From Sanderia malayensis (Eukaryota > Cnidaria > Scyphozoa > Semaeostomeae > Pelagiidae): a stretch of DNA of 64,000 nucleotides. How positions within the stretch are numbered: position 1 is the stretch's first letter; each line of letters opens with the position of its first letter. Below the pieces are notes generated by a model, which did no database searches, had not been told where the DNA came from, and saw only the letters and a program-made list of their open reading frames with translations. Below, in pieces: positions 10,601 through 22,712 of the stretch. The position numbers were made by a program, and so were the translations under genes. The stretch is taken from the NCBI GenBank assembly GCA_013076295.1, contig RQOL01000906.1:4340001-4404000 (forward strand), in the 5' to 3' direction.

Positions 10601-13600
10601 CATTATTTGCATAACTCATCTATAGGTGTGTGTTGTGCTTAGAGAACAGAACAGCCTTATTTGCGTTGTTGGGGAGAGGGCTGTTCTAGCCATCTTATGG
10701 TGTACTATACCATACATGCCGTATTTAGTGGAGTGAGTGCCGCGCCGCCCTTTTAATTTCCAGTACTTATTCGGGGACCGCGCTCACTCGAGTAAATACG
10801 GTACTTTGCATTGCAATAGTCTACCATGCTACTCTTGTTTTTAACAGTGGAATGTCTTTATTATACTGTAGCATACTGTACTACACTTTACTATTATGTG
10901 TTGTATTTGCCATACCACTAAAACAAAAGCATTTTGATAAACATGATTGACTTTAAGCGTCTTTTTCAGGGACCATGGGTAGGCTGTAACGCTGATATAA
11001 CAAGCGAAGTTTATGTGAGAATGTTGGCTAGGATGGCCGCTTGTCAAGAAGCATGCAAACGGCTGCAAGCCACAGGTGAACTCGACGATTCTCTGGTACC
11101 CTGCAGAAGAGGACGAGACACAGGGTGTCCACAACAAGAAGATAAGTTGGACGATGATGTCATTGCTCTGTCGCAAAAGAAACTATTCCATAACGAGGTT
11201 AGCTGATTAAGAAATTAGATTTTCCTGGACACTTCTGATATATATTATGGCATATTGAACTCCGCTAATGAGCAAGCAAAGCAAATTCAAAAAGTAAAAT
11301 ATTTTTTGTTTGGTGAACTCACGTGAAAGCAAAATAATGTTTTAATTTTCTTCAAGGCTTTTTTTTTTATATCGGCATAATGCCATAATGAAATGTACGA
11401 TTATGTTTTAGTTAATAAATTCTACGGTATTTCTTTTCCCTCCTAACTTTCCTATTATTCGTTTACAGATACCAAGACTTTTGGCTCACAGCTTCCCAAA
11501 GGTGGGAGACAGAATGTATGTATACCTTATCAAAAGAAGAAGTCTGAATGCTTCGCAAGATCAATTGCCGAAAAGAAGCTTGGGATTTTGCACAACAAAA
11601 CAGCTACCCAAGATACCCTCTTTCCATATATGGGTCAGATGGGAGAAGGCCATCATCACTATCACCGAGGTTTCCGATTCAATTATCATGGATCAGAAAT
11701 TGTATGACGCGAGCTTGAAGTTCAATTTTTATGTGGTCAATACCATTCTGCAGTATGATTCAGAGAAGCCTACTGGACATTTTGAACATGATGTTACGGG
11801 CTGCAATGGATTGCTTTGGACTGTGTTGAAAGACGCACAAGATGGCACTGGTGAAATTGATCGCAAATTCCTGGAATCCTTTGTCGAATTCTTGGAAAAT
11901 GATGCGCGTTCTACCACCCAGAGTCGAACCAATGCCACGACAATAGACAGCTTAAATTCAAGGATGCTATCGTCTCTCCCGTGCACCGAAACGATCAAAA
12001 CACCCTTTTTTACGTCCATGCCGTTCGCAATGACATGTCAGTTAGCAGCCCGTTTCCCGGCGATGGCAAAGCAGCAGACTACGCCAGCTACTTCAAGCAA
12101 CGCTACGATATTGACTTGCGCTCCGACCAGTGTTTGCTTGAGCTGAGGTATGTGAAGAAGAAAGCGAATTTCCTCCTGCCTCGTCGTGATGACGAGGTGA
12201 GCGATAATTCAAGGACTGGCTCCGGTTCCAAGCCGAAGAAGAGGAGCGAGGTTTTTCTACCCGTCGACCTTTGCAGGCTATGCCCAATTGGTAATACCCT
12301 ATGGAAGCAGCTAATTGTTATCCCTACTATACTGCATAGGCTGTCGTGTGTCCTACTTGTCCACCAGTTGCAGGCGGAGTTGTTTGGAAGACTTTGTCTG
12401 GTTGATGCATCAAGTGAAGTGGATCTAATCGACTATGGGAGCTCGCCAATGTTCGGTTTGCATACTCCCGGAAATTCTGCTGTTTATGCAAATGTTTACC
12501 GTATTGTTGGCGAAGAAAGATCTACTCGAGAAGGGGGTAGAGTTGAAAATGATTGCAAAAATGCAAGGACGAAATCACGGAAGGATGAACATCGAGAAGA
12601 TTGTATGGCGTTACTCTATTGTAGCCAAGGAATCCCCAAGAATACGGCACACGATGATAGATGTGGAGTCCCCATCAGTCGGTCAGACGAAAGCCGAGAA
12701 TACGCGTTTGACAATGTCGGCTGGCAACGAGGCCCTTCTCTGTCGTTATTGCTGGCAGCCTTTACGACCGCTCACAGTTGCGAGGCGTTCCATCACGAAC
12801 GGTTGGAGTTCATTGGCGACGCTTTCCTCAACGCGTTTGTTTGTATTGAGTTGCATTGCCACTGGGCGGATGAGAGTGAGGGTGCGCTGAGCCTGAAGAA
12901 ATCTGCAGACGTCTCGAACTGGAATCTGTTCGAAAGAGGAGAACAACTGGGCCTGTGGAGATATGTTGTGGATGAGGCTTTTGACGCAAAGTCCAGTGCC
13001 ATGGTCCAGTCTGTGCTAGGCCCTGCCATCAATGTGAATAATACTTGGTTCCCAACTGCTGTTCGTAAAAAGGCAATTGCAGATTCTGTGGAAGCACTAA
13101 TCGGTTTGTTTTACCTGCATAATGGCGAAGATGTTACGGTTGAATTGATGAGCTGGTTGGGCTTTAGTATTTGCTGCATTCCAAAGAGCAAACGCATTGT
13201 AGAGGGTGCCACAGGGTCGAACTGTGCAATACAGAAGCAAGGTGGCGGAGGTATGAATCAGAGAGGTGGTATTGGTAGATGTGTTACCAGAGGTATTGGT
13301 AATGTTTGTAGAGGCTTGAAAATCGGTACAGCCATTGATGAAGATATTGGTGGAGGTATTGGTGTTGGAAAAGGAAGAGGGATTGTTATGGATATTGAAA
13401 GAAGTGTTGGCTTGGATGTCAGTCGAGGTCCTGGCATTGGTCAAGGTATTGAAACAGATGTTGCTCAAGGTATTTGCAGTAGGAGTAGTGGCAGAGGTCG
13501 TGGTACTGTTGGGAGTGGTGGTATTGGTCGGGGTATTTGTAGAGGCATTGGTATTGAGAGGAATTTTGGAAGCGATGAATCATCTTTGCTGTGTGGAGCT

Positions 13601-14842
13601 GTTCTTTGCTCCCCTGATATTAACAGCCCTGTGACAAGCTCAGTGGTACAATCTGCATGCGAGAGAGACAGTCGTGGAACAATTCTAGGCGAATACTCCA
13701 CCTCGGACGAATCATTCCACAAGCAAACGCCAGATTTATTTTTGGAGGATTTGAGAAAATTCGAGAAGCAAATCAACTATGAGTTCAGGAACAAAGATCT
13801 TTTGTACGAGGCGTTGCTCCACAAGTCTTACCCCCGAATAATACCCTGCCCCACCACAACTTACTGTAATCAGCGACTGGAGCTTCTCGGCGACTCTTTG
13901 CTTACTCTCCTTGTCACGCGTTATCTTTGCTTCACATACCCGTATGCGAGCAATGCTCAGTTGACTATTCTACGCTCCGTTGTCGTTGCGTGCCGCACGC
14001 AGGCGACCATTGCTGCCGTTAATCGCTTCCATGAATATATTTTGTTTTTGTCGGCCGATGCAGCAAAATGTATCAAGTTATTTGTTGAGGAAGTAAAACA
14101 ACAACTAGCAGCCGGAACGCTGTGGTCATCGGTATGTTTACGTTTATAATTTTTCTCAGCATATTTGTGTTTCTACATCGCTATATTAATATACCGTAAA
14201 TCCTCGAATAAGCCCCCACCTTCGAATAAACCCTCCCCTCGAATAAGCCCCCATCCTGATAACCATTTGCAAGGATATTGAGCCCAAGTTTCCAGACATT
14301 GAAGTTGTTCAGTGAATGTATTGCAAATAACAGCAAGTTTAAACCAATAACTTCATTGATTGACTGCATCGTATAGCTTTTATTTTGCTTAATATTGAAC
14401 AATAACCAGACTAAAATTTCGTTTTTGCAAATAAGCCCCCGGGGGCTTAATCGAGGATTTACGGTATTAGAGCTATAAAACGTACCTTCAATCTCTTTTA
14501 TGCCTCCTTTGGTACCACCTTCGGTATGGGAGCGTTGCACATGCTTTTTTTGTGTTCATTCATATGTGTATCTAATTTTGTGTCATCCTGGTTCATACGT
14601 GTCTTTTTTTCCAGATTTCAGCCGAAGACCTGATGGCCTATCGCCATAACGCACCCGATAAATTCTCCGGCATAAAGATCCCCAAAGATATCGACGATGT
14701 GTTCGAATCAGTTGCAGCAGCCATATATTTGGACAGTCACGATATTGAGCAAATTTGGAGATGTTATTACCCAATGATGAAAGACGTTTTCGGTAAACGA
14801 TTAAGCTTTGATGATAGTACTCCTTGGTTACTTCTTTCCTAG
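7645..14842 (+). CDS. Dicer-like ribonuclease III with degenerate helicase and one frameshift
   Basis: Dicers cut dsRNA or pre-miRNA into small RNAs. Exons: 7645-7959, 8099-9454, 9675-9841, 10071-10224, 10970-11197, 11469-14131, 14615-14842, about 1,700 residues. Domain order: a helicase-like region (to about residue 550) with no Walker A and no DECH box (LLLIDLTELEAF stands where DECH would be); DUF283-like segment (SPEEAVNVVNRYCNFLSSG, then RMAACQEACKRLQATGELDD); platform (LGFCTTKQLPKIPSFHIW); PAZ core (YFKQRYDIDLRSDQCLLELR); RNase IIIa (HERLEFIGDAFL, IADSVEALIG); a Gly/Ile-rich insert of about 110 residues (13237-13570); RNase IIIb (NQRLELLGDSLL, DDVFESVAAAIY). Both RNase III domains keep their four acidic residues. 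It ends YYPMMKDVF plus about 16 residues, without a dsRBD. Between about 11900 and 11950 the frame slips by -1: an assembly error, a real lesion or programmed. The start is uncertain (7645 or 7732). Confidence 0.88.
10214..10601 (+). repeat. 46-bp minisatellite duplicating a Dicer 5' splice site
   Basis: The unit is about 46 bp and contains GCAAATCCACGTAAGTTGCA, followed by TAGACTATTGCTCGAGTAT. GTAAGTTGCAT begins at 10225, 10271, 10317, 10363, 10409, 10455, 10501, 10547 and 10593. The first of these is the authentic donor of the Dicer exon ending ...CAA ATC CAC at 10224, so each unit repeats the last exon bases plus a consensus donor. Units differ by only a few substitutions (CCAC/CCGC, CTCGAG/CTCGAA). 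Confidence 0.93.
10707..10802. mobile_element. Fold-back element in a Dicer intron
   Basis: The left end CCGTATTTAGTGGAGTGAGT pairs with the complement of the right end ACTCGAGTAAATACGG, with GC-rich inner arms. It is about 100 bp, non-coding, and of the same CCGTAWWT-ended style as the longer elements nearby. Confidence 0.6.
14192..14466. mobile_element. MITE-like element, TACCGTAAATCCTCGAATAA family
   Basis: It begins TACCGTAAATCCTCGAATAA and ends GAGGATTTACGGTA, with CCCCCGGGGGCTTA near the right end. It sits inside the last Dicer intron. There is no ORF of its own. Further members lie at 15213-15681, at 30270-30362 (fragment) and at about 6365-6448 (fragment). Confidence 0.8.
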
Positions 14843-15212
14843 CATTCGCATGCAGTATAAAACACTGCATTTTTGGAAGAAGTGTATGTCAGGGGGTAGC
14901 TATGAAGAAAGACTATCGTAATTGCCTTTTTCTTTTTTAGATTCGCTGCCAACTTTTCATTGAGTTGATTGCATGCTGTTTCCGTGAGTATACTTGGATT
15001 GCTAGTCGATACAACACTTCTTAGCATGGATTTTATCGTTTTGTTTCATAAAAACCGCCCATGAACCCCAAAGATGGAAAATAATTTAAGAAACGTTTAG
15101 TGCTAAAATTGCCAAAACACCTCAGTTTCTTATTTTAAAATCCATGCATGTTTATGTGTGGAATGGAAGTCATCTGTTTTACACGAGAATTCAAGAGTGA
15201 CACAAGTTTAAT

Positions 15213-15681
15213 TACCGTAAATCCTCGAATAAGCCCCCGGGGGCTTATTTGCAAAAATGAATTTTTGGGTGGGGGCTTATTCGAGGGGGGCGCTTATTCG
15301 AGGGGGGGGCTTATTTCAAAGTTTTGCTTTTTCCTCAAAGGTTGACAGAAAAAATACGACATAATTTTCTCAATCAGCTAAACTTTTTTCACAAAGTGCT
15401 GTGTGAAGATCTAAGAAAACTTATAATTTGTTTATCTTCACGAAAATTGCGCTTCTTTTTGCTTTTTTGTCTCCAGTCAAGGAAGTGATACTGTATAGCT
15501 ATTGTCCTGTGGGTTCTTTCTCGAAATAAGATATTATTCTGCCCTTATGCTTCCCTCGAATAAGACCCCATGGGGGCTTATTCGAGGGGGGGGCTTATTT
15601 GCAAAAATGATTTTTTAGGTGGGGGCTTAATCGAGGGGGGGGCTTATTCGAACGTGGGGGCTTATTCGAGGATTTACGGTA
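15213..15681. mobile_element. Long MITE-like element, TACCGTAAATCCTCGAATAA family
   Basis: The terminal inverted repeats TACCGTAAATCCTCGAATAA and TTATTCGAGGATTTACGGTA are perfect. Internal copies of CTTATTCGAGGGGGG and a second Gly-rich-looking block at 15541-15660 suggest a composite or nested insertion. No transposase fragment was recognised, so it is non-autonomous. Confidence 0.85.
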
Positions 15682-15697
15682 CTTCTTCATCAGTTCA

Positions 15698-15960
15698 GCC
15701 CTGCTAGCTCAGCTGTTAGAGCTTGTGATCGAGCCACTATCCTCCGATAGGAGGTGGTTCGAATCCAAGCCTGGCACTGAGCAGTGGAGCTGGATGAAAT
15801 GAAGACCGGTACGCCGAGGATCTACAGAGAGAGTAGATCCCCGGCGTACCGGGACTTTTCGTCTTTCAGGTTCAAATGGTTTTCGGCACAAACGCCGAAA
15901 AGCCATTAATCCCGTCCGAGGTACTCAGTTCTGGTACGCCGGGAGACACACCAGGATATG
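15698..15960 (+). mobile_element. tRNA-derived SINE-like element
   Basis: The head (15698-15775) has a box A, TAGCTCAGCTGTTAGAGC, and a box B, GGTTCGAATCC, at tRNA-like spacing. A possible anticodon arm lies between them, but the acceptor arm pairs poorly, so it is not an intact tRNA. The tail carries inverted GGTACGCCG motifs (GATCTACAGAGAGAGTAGATC hairpin, then CCCGGCGTACC). It abuts the end of the preceding fold-back element. Confidence 0.6.
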
Positions 15961-16472
15961 CGGTTCACCTCTTTTACCGATTTCCCCGAAACTGTCACCA
16001 CTGCATATCGCTGTGGTGTGTGTCCCAATATTACTATGTATGCTAGAATTAGTATTTGGAATTGTTGCCTGGAATTTAATGAATGTGGGTAGATTTTCAG
16101 TGCGCAAGCGCAGATCTGTGATCGTAGGATTCAGACTGATAAATGGGGGCCCACAATCCAATTCAATTTGTAACTTTTGCACTGCTTTCAACCAGAGGAA
16201 GCTGGTTCCTTTCCTTTGCTTGCATTACATATTCACCAAAGTTGAATTAAATCAGAGGGTTACAAGCCAAGGTGCGGTAAATTTATTGAGTGTCTAGAGA
16301 GCTTGCTTTTTGTCGCTTTGTTACACGTTTGTCTCATTTGTTAATTGTTCATACTTGCTAATCTTTCTCTCTGTTTGCTAATCTCCACAGAAAAGAAAGA
16401 ACAACGAAGAGCATTGAAACAATCATTATCACAGAACATACTCCCCTTAACCAGTTATTTGCGTGGCTTGTT

Positions 16473-19400
16473 ATGTACGGAAGCATGGATGAAACAGACG
16501 CGTCAAATCAAGATTACGTCCCGTTGCTTTCCCCTGACGAGCACTTTGAGGATGCATTCGATCAGGGATTCTGGAAGCTGGTAATGTTTACTTCGGGTTA
16601 ATGTTTTGTTCATTTCACTCATATCGCAATGTTATTGTTTGCAGTGTAAAACTAGGCCAATGCTGTCACCTTCGTAAACATTCCGTGTTTTAGCATACAC
16701 TTGTTAAGGAAGGAAGGGGCTGAAATATTTTGTGTTTATATTCCTTGAAAAACTACCAAAATGTTCGATGCAAATATGTTGATTAATATGTTATTAAAAT
16801 ATCTAGCATCAATAACAGCAATGCACAAGCATAATTATTTATATTGTGGATAAAATATTTCTTTATTATAGCCAATGCAAATCAGAATGAATTCTTAAAC
16901 AAAAAGAAACATCTTGGGGATTGGTAGAAAAATTAAGAGATTTGCATAATATAGTGTAGCAGCGTGGTCTGTGTCGTTTAATATAAAAATTAAGGAACAT
17001 TTGAGCCCGAAGAGATTTGTAAACACTTTGATATTTGACTGCCTTTCTCCTCGATCCTATTTGGTCTGTTCGGGCTTTTGTGATACACCGTCTCGCCTGG
17101 ATAATCATGATCTTTCTTTCTTATCTTTGGGCTTAAAAGCGATTGTTTTGCATTTAAATAATGGCAAATTGTTCTTCTGTTTTGCGCGTCAATGGAGCTT
17201 CTGTTGGGCGAGGCGTGTGGCATTAGAAAACATCTGAAAACAACCATTCATACTCTTTTCTGAACGCTATCCTTCTCGTAAAGGCGAGGGAAAGGGGATG
17301 CCTCCGCCCCTCTACGGCGTTGTACCCTTGTGATAATTGCGATACTGATTACAGGAGTGCTTTTAAATTAAAAATTAAGTTCTAGGGGAAGGACACGTCA
17401 ACAACATTCTTTTATTTGCTTCCCTTTGCTGGATGCAATGTTTATCCCATGCTACATGTCTTAACTCGTCTTGACGTGTTGTCAGGTTCACAAAAGATAT
17501 AAGGAAAAAGCCGAGTCAGTTAAGAAGAAGAGAACTGATGGCGTTGTCGGCACAAAGTCAGGGCGACTATGGAGTAAAAGCTTGGATGAAATAAGAGCAG
17601 AGAGGATCAAAGAGAAGCATTCTGGTTCTGGAAAGGACGCGGTTGTGGCCATGATGAAAGATTGGGTGAGGATTTTTAAGGAGAAAACCCCAAACGAGGA
17701 GTTAGAGAAACTGTTGCCAAATTTCCAAAACCAAGTAAGTAGTTACAATGACAGGCTGGACGGATTATTTATGAAAGACTGTTTGATGCTATTTGATCAA
17801 TTCGTATGCTATTATATCTCTGCATGACTCGAACTTCCCCTGCTCAAAGTTCGAGCTCGCATCGAGAGTCGACTGGGTGTGATTCCCCAACGCAGCGACG
17901 AAGCGCAGCAGCAGCAACATGCTCATTTGCTTTCCCATTATCAATAACTGTTGTGTTTACTTCACAGCTTGCGAGGCTAGCCTCTGTTTTAATCGACAAA
18001 GAATGTGAAGCAAACGACTGCGCTAAACATGAAAAGCATAAATGTAAATACGGTGGTCTGAATCCGTACATTTTCACTGACCCGGAGGATGGCACAAAGA
18101 AAACGCTCCTCCACATTGCAGCGGAGGAGAACCTGTACATACTGACTTTGGAGTTAGTGAATCGATTTTCGGGCCTATTGTATGTGAACACCCTCAGTGG
18201 TCGTGATATCAAGCGACTGCCTGTTGAACTTGCATTGCAAAATGATAGCGACGATGTTGCATCTTCAATTATCAAGAAAATGCGCCACGAGAGGTATGGT
18301 GCTGCCAATGATATTTGCCTTTTGTTTCAAAACAATTAGACGTTGTTTTTTCTATTGTTTTTTCTGTTATTTTGTTGCTGTCTATTGTTTCATTGTATGT
18401 AACTTATTTGCATTACCTGTAAACATTTAATCTTTTTCTTATTCAGAGTGAGATTGTTATTCGAGTTTGATGAAATGGAAAAAAGATGCAGATTTAGTTT
18501 CAAAAACATTATCAATAAACCTAACATGAAGGTAAACATTTATTTTAACGATGAAATGCGCAACAACTGACTGTACATGATTACTAATTATGTCAATGTA
18601 TGCAATGAATTTATTAAACCAAGGATACGTTGCCAGGTGGACTTGCTATATCGTCATTCCACAGTGTGCAATCAATGGCCTTATTCTTACTTGCTGTTCC
18701 GGTTTTTCTTTGCAGAAAACAGTGGTAGCTGTATTGGATAGCTTGGTAAGTCCTGACTGGCCTTACATCCCTGTGGAAATGCCGGGCGAAGAGGAATCGG
18801 AATGGAGTACCGTTCCCGATGTTCCAATCAGATATCATTTCTTCTATCGCATTTTGGACGGAGATGACGAAGGCAGACCTGCGTATCATAAAAACTTCAA
18901 TTACAGATCGGACTCGTGTTTCAAGTTGTTGCTGCAGTCACCACACAAAGAGGTTTGTGTCATTAGCTTCGTTGATTACGAGCTTGCATTTCAATCGAAG
19001 CCATATAAAGCCAATATAGAGAGAGTCAGTTAAACATTATATCGTTCTATCAACAATTGTGTAAATTGATTCAAGTTGAAATATTCATACATACAGTACA
19101 ACACAGTAAGATGATTTAAGGAGCTATGTTTTAACTTCTTCACACTGGGAAGTTGATATGTGGAGTAGGTTTTTTAGGGTTGTTCTGTATGGTTGTATGT
19201 TGTATACGGACTTGCGATACCTCATTGTGAATATTATGTTTAACTGCATCTTACGCTTTTTATCTTTGTTCTTCAACAGACTATTATGCATCATCCAGTT
19301 ATCCGAGTGCTGGCAAACAGTAAATGGGACAATTTCGGAAAGATTAGGATCAAGTAAGATTGTTTTATTTCAATTTTTCACACCGGTAAATTTTACAAAG

Positions 19401-21645
19401 GTGAAGTTCTATTGCTTACAGTTATTTTTCTTCTAAACTCGATAGCTTCAATTTCTATTCCTCCTAAGCTCCTTTGCTTCCAATTTTTTCTTTCTCCGAG
19501 CTCTTTAGCTTTAAAATTTCTTTCTTTGAGTTCTTTTGCTTGCATTTCTTCCTATCCTGAACTTCTTTGCTTACAATTAAGTTTTATCTAAGTCCTTTCG
19601 CGTTTGATGTATGTTGCTGCAAAATATCATAAAAAATAGCTATTCTTCGAGGTTAGCTCCGAAGTTCGAGCCCTTCATGTAACATTTGAATGACTTGTGC
19701 ACAATTAATTATAACATGTCTTCTTTTCAGGTTTTATGCCTTTCTCTTCGTGCTGTATTTGCTGGCCTTGTCAATAGGCCTACTTGGAGCTGTCAATTCG
19801 AAGAATCCTCTCTTGTATAAAACCAGTTTTGATTACTTCAGAGGATTTTGTGAAGGTGTCACTCTTTTGGGAGCCATGGTGTACCTTCTCCTGGAGATTG
19901 TCCAATTGTCGAAGTATGTTATCGTTTCAAATTTTTTTGGGTGAAACTTATATCTATCACAATTCATGTTATAATAATTGTTTTTTTTATCTCATCAGGG
20001 AACGTTTTTACTATTTTCACGACGTGCACAATTTCTCAGACGTCTGTGGAGTTCTACTCATATTTGCTGTTGTACCACTGAGATGTTTTAAGCTCGATTC
20101 CCAATGGAATGTTGCAGCTTTTGCTTACCTTGTCAATTTCTTCAGAATGTTCAAGTATTTCCCTGCTTGGAAGTAAGATTTTTTGATTAATAAACTTTCA
20201 GCAACATCAAATTCGTGAAATTTGTGAAATTTGTTATAATTAAAGAATTTTACCATTGCCAAAAATGGCGGACATTAAATATGGTTGCTTCTTTTGTAGA
20301 TTTGTTGGCTTGTATTCGAAGGTTTTGGCTCAAATGTTCCTGTATGATTTCACGAAATTTGCAGTTGTCTATCTATTTGTGATGTTGTCATTTGCTGGCA
20401 GTATCTTCCTGGCTCTGAAGGCAGCAAATGGACTTGGTCTTGTTGGGTAAATAGCACATTGTAGTTTGTATCCATAGACTAATAAGATATATTCGAGTCA
20501 TGCAGATTTATTTTTGCAATCTTGCTTTCTCCTATGTTCTTATGCAGTTGCTGTATTCTTACGTTTACTGCAGTTTTTTAGTTTTCTTTCTTTCTTTATT
20601 CATTTTTAGTAATTTTGGTCGCGTGATACTCCTGGAGCTGAGAGGCTTGGTAGAAGGGAAAGAATTCTCAGATTCATACAGTAAATTTAGGTAAGAAAAC
20701 TCCTTGTAAAATCCTGTTCTTGCAAATCTCCCAGATAGCAATAAGTTTTATTGAAAAAAATATAGTTGTATATTTTACTCATCTCTGCAATCTTTTTCAT
20801 GCATGCATGATAATTTACCTTATTTTGTATCTGTCTTTATTTATATATAGACCTCTCTGATTATCCCTTCGATAATTTTTCAAGGTTTGCTATCTCGGGT
20901 TTTAATTTGGGCCAGGATAATTCTCCACCCATATACCGAAGCAGTTTGCCTTGTTGACATGCGGCTGGTGTATGTTAAATTAATTTCATTGTGTCTATTG
21001 TTTTTTCCAGTGTCATAGTTGTCATTCTTCTCCTCGTCAATATGCTGATGGTCACGGTGATGTTGGTTAACATGCTCATAGCTCAGCTTAGCTATAGATA
21101 CGAAGTTGCACAAGAGAGAGCTGAGTTGCATTACGACATTAATAAATGCCTGATAGTTGCAAAACTAGAGCAAAACCCTTTCAAGAAATTTGTAAGTACG
21201 CAATGTCCTTATTCAAGTAGAATTTTCCAAGAATTTCCCATCGTTTATGTTTATTTATTTTATTTTGTTTATTTTATTTTTTCCTTCTGTAGTTTTTATC
21301 TTTTTTTCTTTATTCTTTGTTATTTCATCTTCTCCGTTGCTTTTCTTTTACAAATTATTGAAAATTATTTCTCCTTTGTAGAGTCTACGTTTAAAACATT
21401 ACAAAGATGGCGAGTTTGTTATTCGGAAATCTGACGTGAATGGTTGGTTAACGAATGTTTGAATTTACCTAATTTCATTTCCCATTTCATTTTCTTGTTT
21501 TCTTTTTGATAATATCTTGCATTGTGATGATTTGAATATATTAAAGTTGTATAATTGCTGAATTTTAGAAATTCTTCTTGCTTGGGATAAAATGAAAGAG
21601 GACCTCAAAGCTGAGAGTTTACCTGGCATGGAAGAAAAAATGTAA
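16473..21645 (+). CDS. TRP-like cation channel, array copy 1 (intact)
   Basis: Thirteen exons: 16473-16580, 17486-17734, 17968-18293, 18447-18531, 18716-18952, 19280-19353, 19731-19913, 19999-20172, 20300-20446, 20610-20690, 21011-21191, 21382-21442, 21569-21645. All phases agree, giving about 660 residues; Met at 16485 is an alternative start. The cytosolic N-terminus has ankyrin-like repeats (KTLLHIAAEENLYILTLEL, then LPVELALQNDSDDVASSII). A pre-S1 segment FKLLLQSPHKE...HHPVIRVLANSKWDNFGK resembles the TRPA/TRPV linker. S1 FVLYLLALSIGLLGAV; S2 VTLLGAMVYLLLEIVQL; S3 FSDVCGVLLIFAVVPL; S4 AAFAYLVNFFRMFKYF; S5 YLFVMLSFAGSIFLAL; pore ILLELRGLVEG; S6 VNMLMVTVMLVNMLIAQLSY, with the TRP-style NMLIA end. 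A non-selective or calcium-permeable channel is expected from the family; the ligand is unknown. Confidence 0.85.
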
Positions 21646-22712
21646 GCTATTAAAGAAAATATTTTTTCTTAACTATATCAAGTTAATTGCACTTTCTTCT
21701 GCCGTAATCTATTTTTGATAACTTGTTGCTCGACTATACCTTGTTTTGCATCATTACTTTGCTGTAAACACGTTTTTAATCTATAGTCTATTTCATATTT
21801 TTCTTTAAATATTCTTCCTTACTTAAACTGGTTCATCTCACTTTACTTTATTTTAATTTATCTGTAACGGTCACCTATTTCATCTGCGTCACAAAAATTT
21901 AGTTTACCCTTCGATATTCAACTCTTCAACAAGAATATTACATTTTTCTTCTCACAGGGCTGCCATATCGAGATCAGAAAAAGATCAATTTCATGGTTTC
22001 GTTATGGTATGAACATGGGACATTGGGCGATACCCACAAACTACTTGCAGCATTTTCATATTTGTTTGAAACTCAGTTCACTGCTGCATTGTGTGCTATT
22101 AATATATCTATTTATTTGCACATGCGCAGAAATAGAGTTGATTCCAACGTACTAGCAAGTAAAAAATGCTGGCTTACATTGTCATATTGGAAAAAACTCG
22201 AACTCGAACTCAAATTTGACTGAAGTTAGGATCGTGTGCATTTTGTGTTTTTATTTGTTGACCCATGTCAATTATTTACAAATTTTGCTTGTAATATCAT
22301 TATGTGGCTCCCGAATTCCATGAGTAATATAGTCAATTAATCTACAGCGTTTGGCGTTGGTACAAAGTAATTATAAGCGCTGTAGCTTAATTATTATACA
22401 TAGTGGTTATAAGTCATCGACACGGGAATAGGCTAATGAACTCCAACGAAGTATTCCTTGCTTGCACAGATTGAATCCGACCCCCCCCCCCTCCTGCGAG
22501 GTAAGTTGTTTTTTTCCTGTTCTCTGGGATTGTTTTGCTCTTGCTTGGTTGCCTTTTAGTGCACCTTTCTTTACTAATCGCATTCTTTTTGTATTGTTCA
22601 TACTGATAGAAAATGACGTCTCGTTACCATTGGTAATTTTAAATCACTGAAGCCTATCGTTGAATGCTCTTGTGTTCTGATGTTTTCTAGGCTGGACAAG
22701 TAGTGTAGTAGC
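21646..22712. other. Spacer between channel copies 1 and 2
   Basis: No gene is supported. From about 22527 it carries sequence homologous to the 5' flanks of copies 4 and 5 (TTTGCTCTTGCTTGGTTGCC, CTTTACTAATCGCATTC, GAAAATGACGTCTC), ending TTTTCTAGGCTGGACAAG just before the start codon. This may be shared promoter or a 5' UTR with its splice acceptor. Confidence 0.5.

Larger units (their letters stand above)
14843..16472. other. Intergenic region Dicer to channel copy 1, filled by repeats
   Basis: No gene is supported. It contains the fold-back element at 15213-15681, followed at once by a tRNA-derived SINE-like sequence at 15698-15960. The remainder (about 15961-16472) is the 5' flank of channel copy 1. 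Confidence 0.6.

Noticed and set aside
10214..10601. Regular direct repeats that could suggest a CRISPR array
   Set aside because: The whole 46-bp unit is repeated with no unique spacers, the context is an animal intron, and it starts at a splice donor. It is a minisatellite.
11481..12146. Separate small gene between Dicer and its RNase III part
   Set aside because: Its sequence matches the Dicer platform and leads straight into PAZ in the next frame, so it is the same gene with a one-base slip.
13097..13468. Antisense open frame across the Gly-rich part of Dicer (Asn/Thr-rich product)
   Set aside because: It is the mirror of the GGTATTGGT-type codon repeats on the plus strand. There is no start context, splice sites or homology.
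15698..15775. Functional tRNA gene
   Set aside because: Box A and box B are good, but the acceptor stem pairs poorly and a SINE-like tail follows. I treat it as a SINE head.
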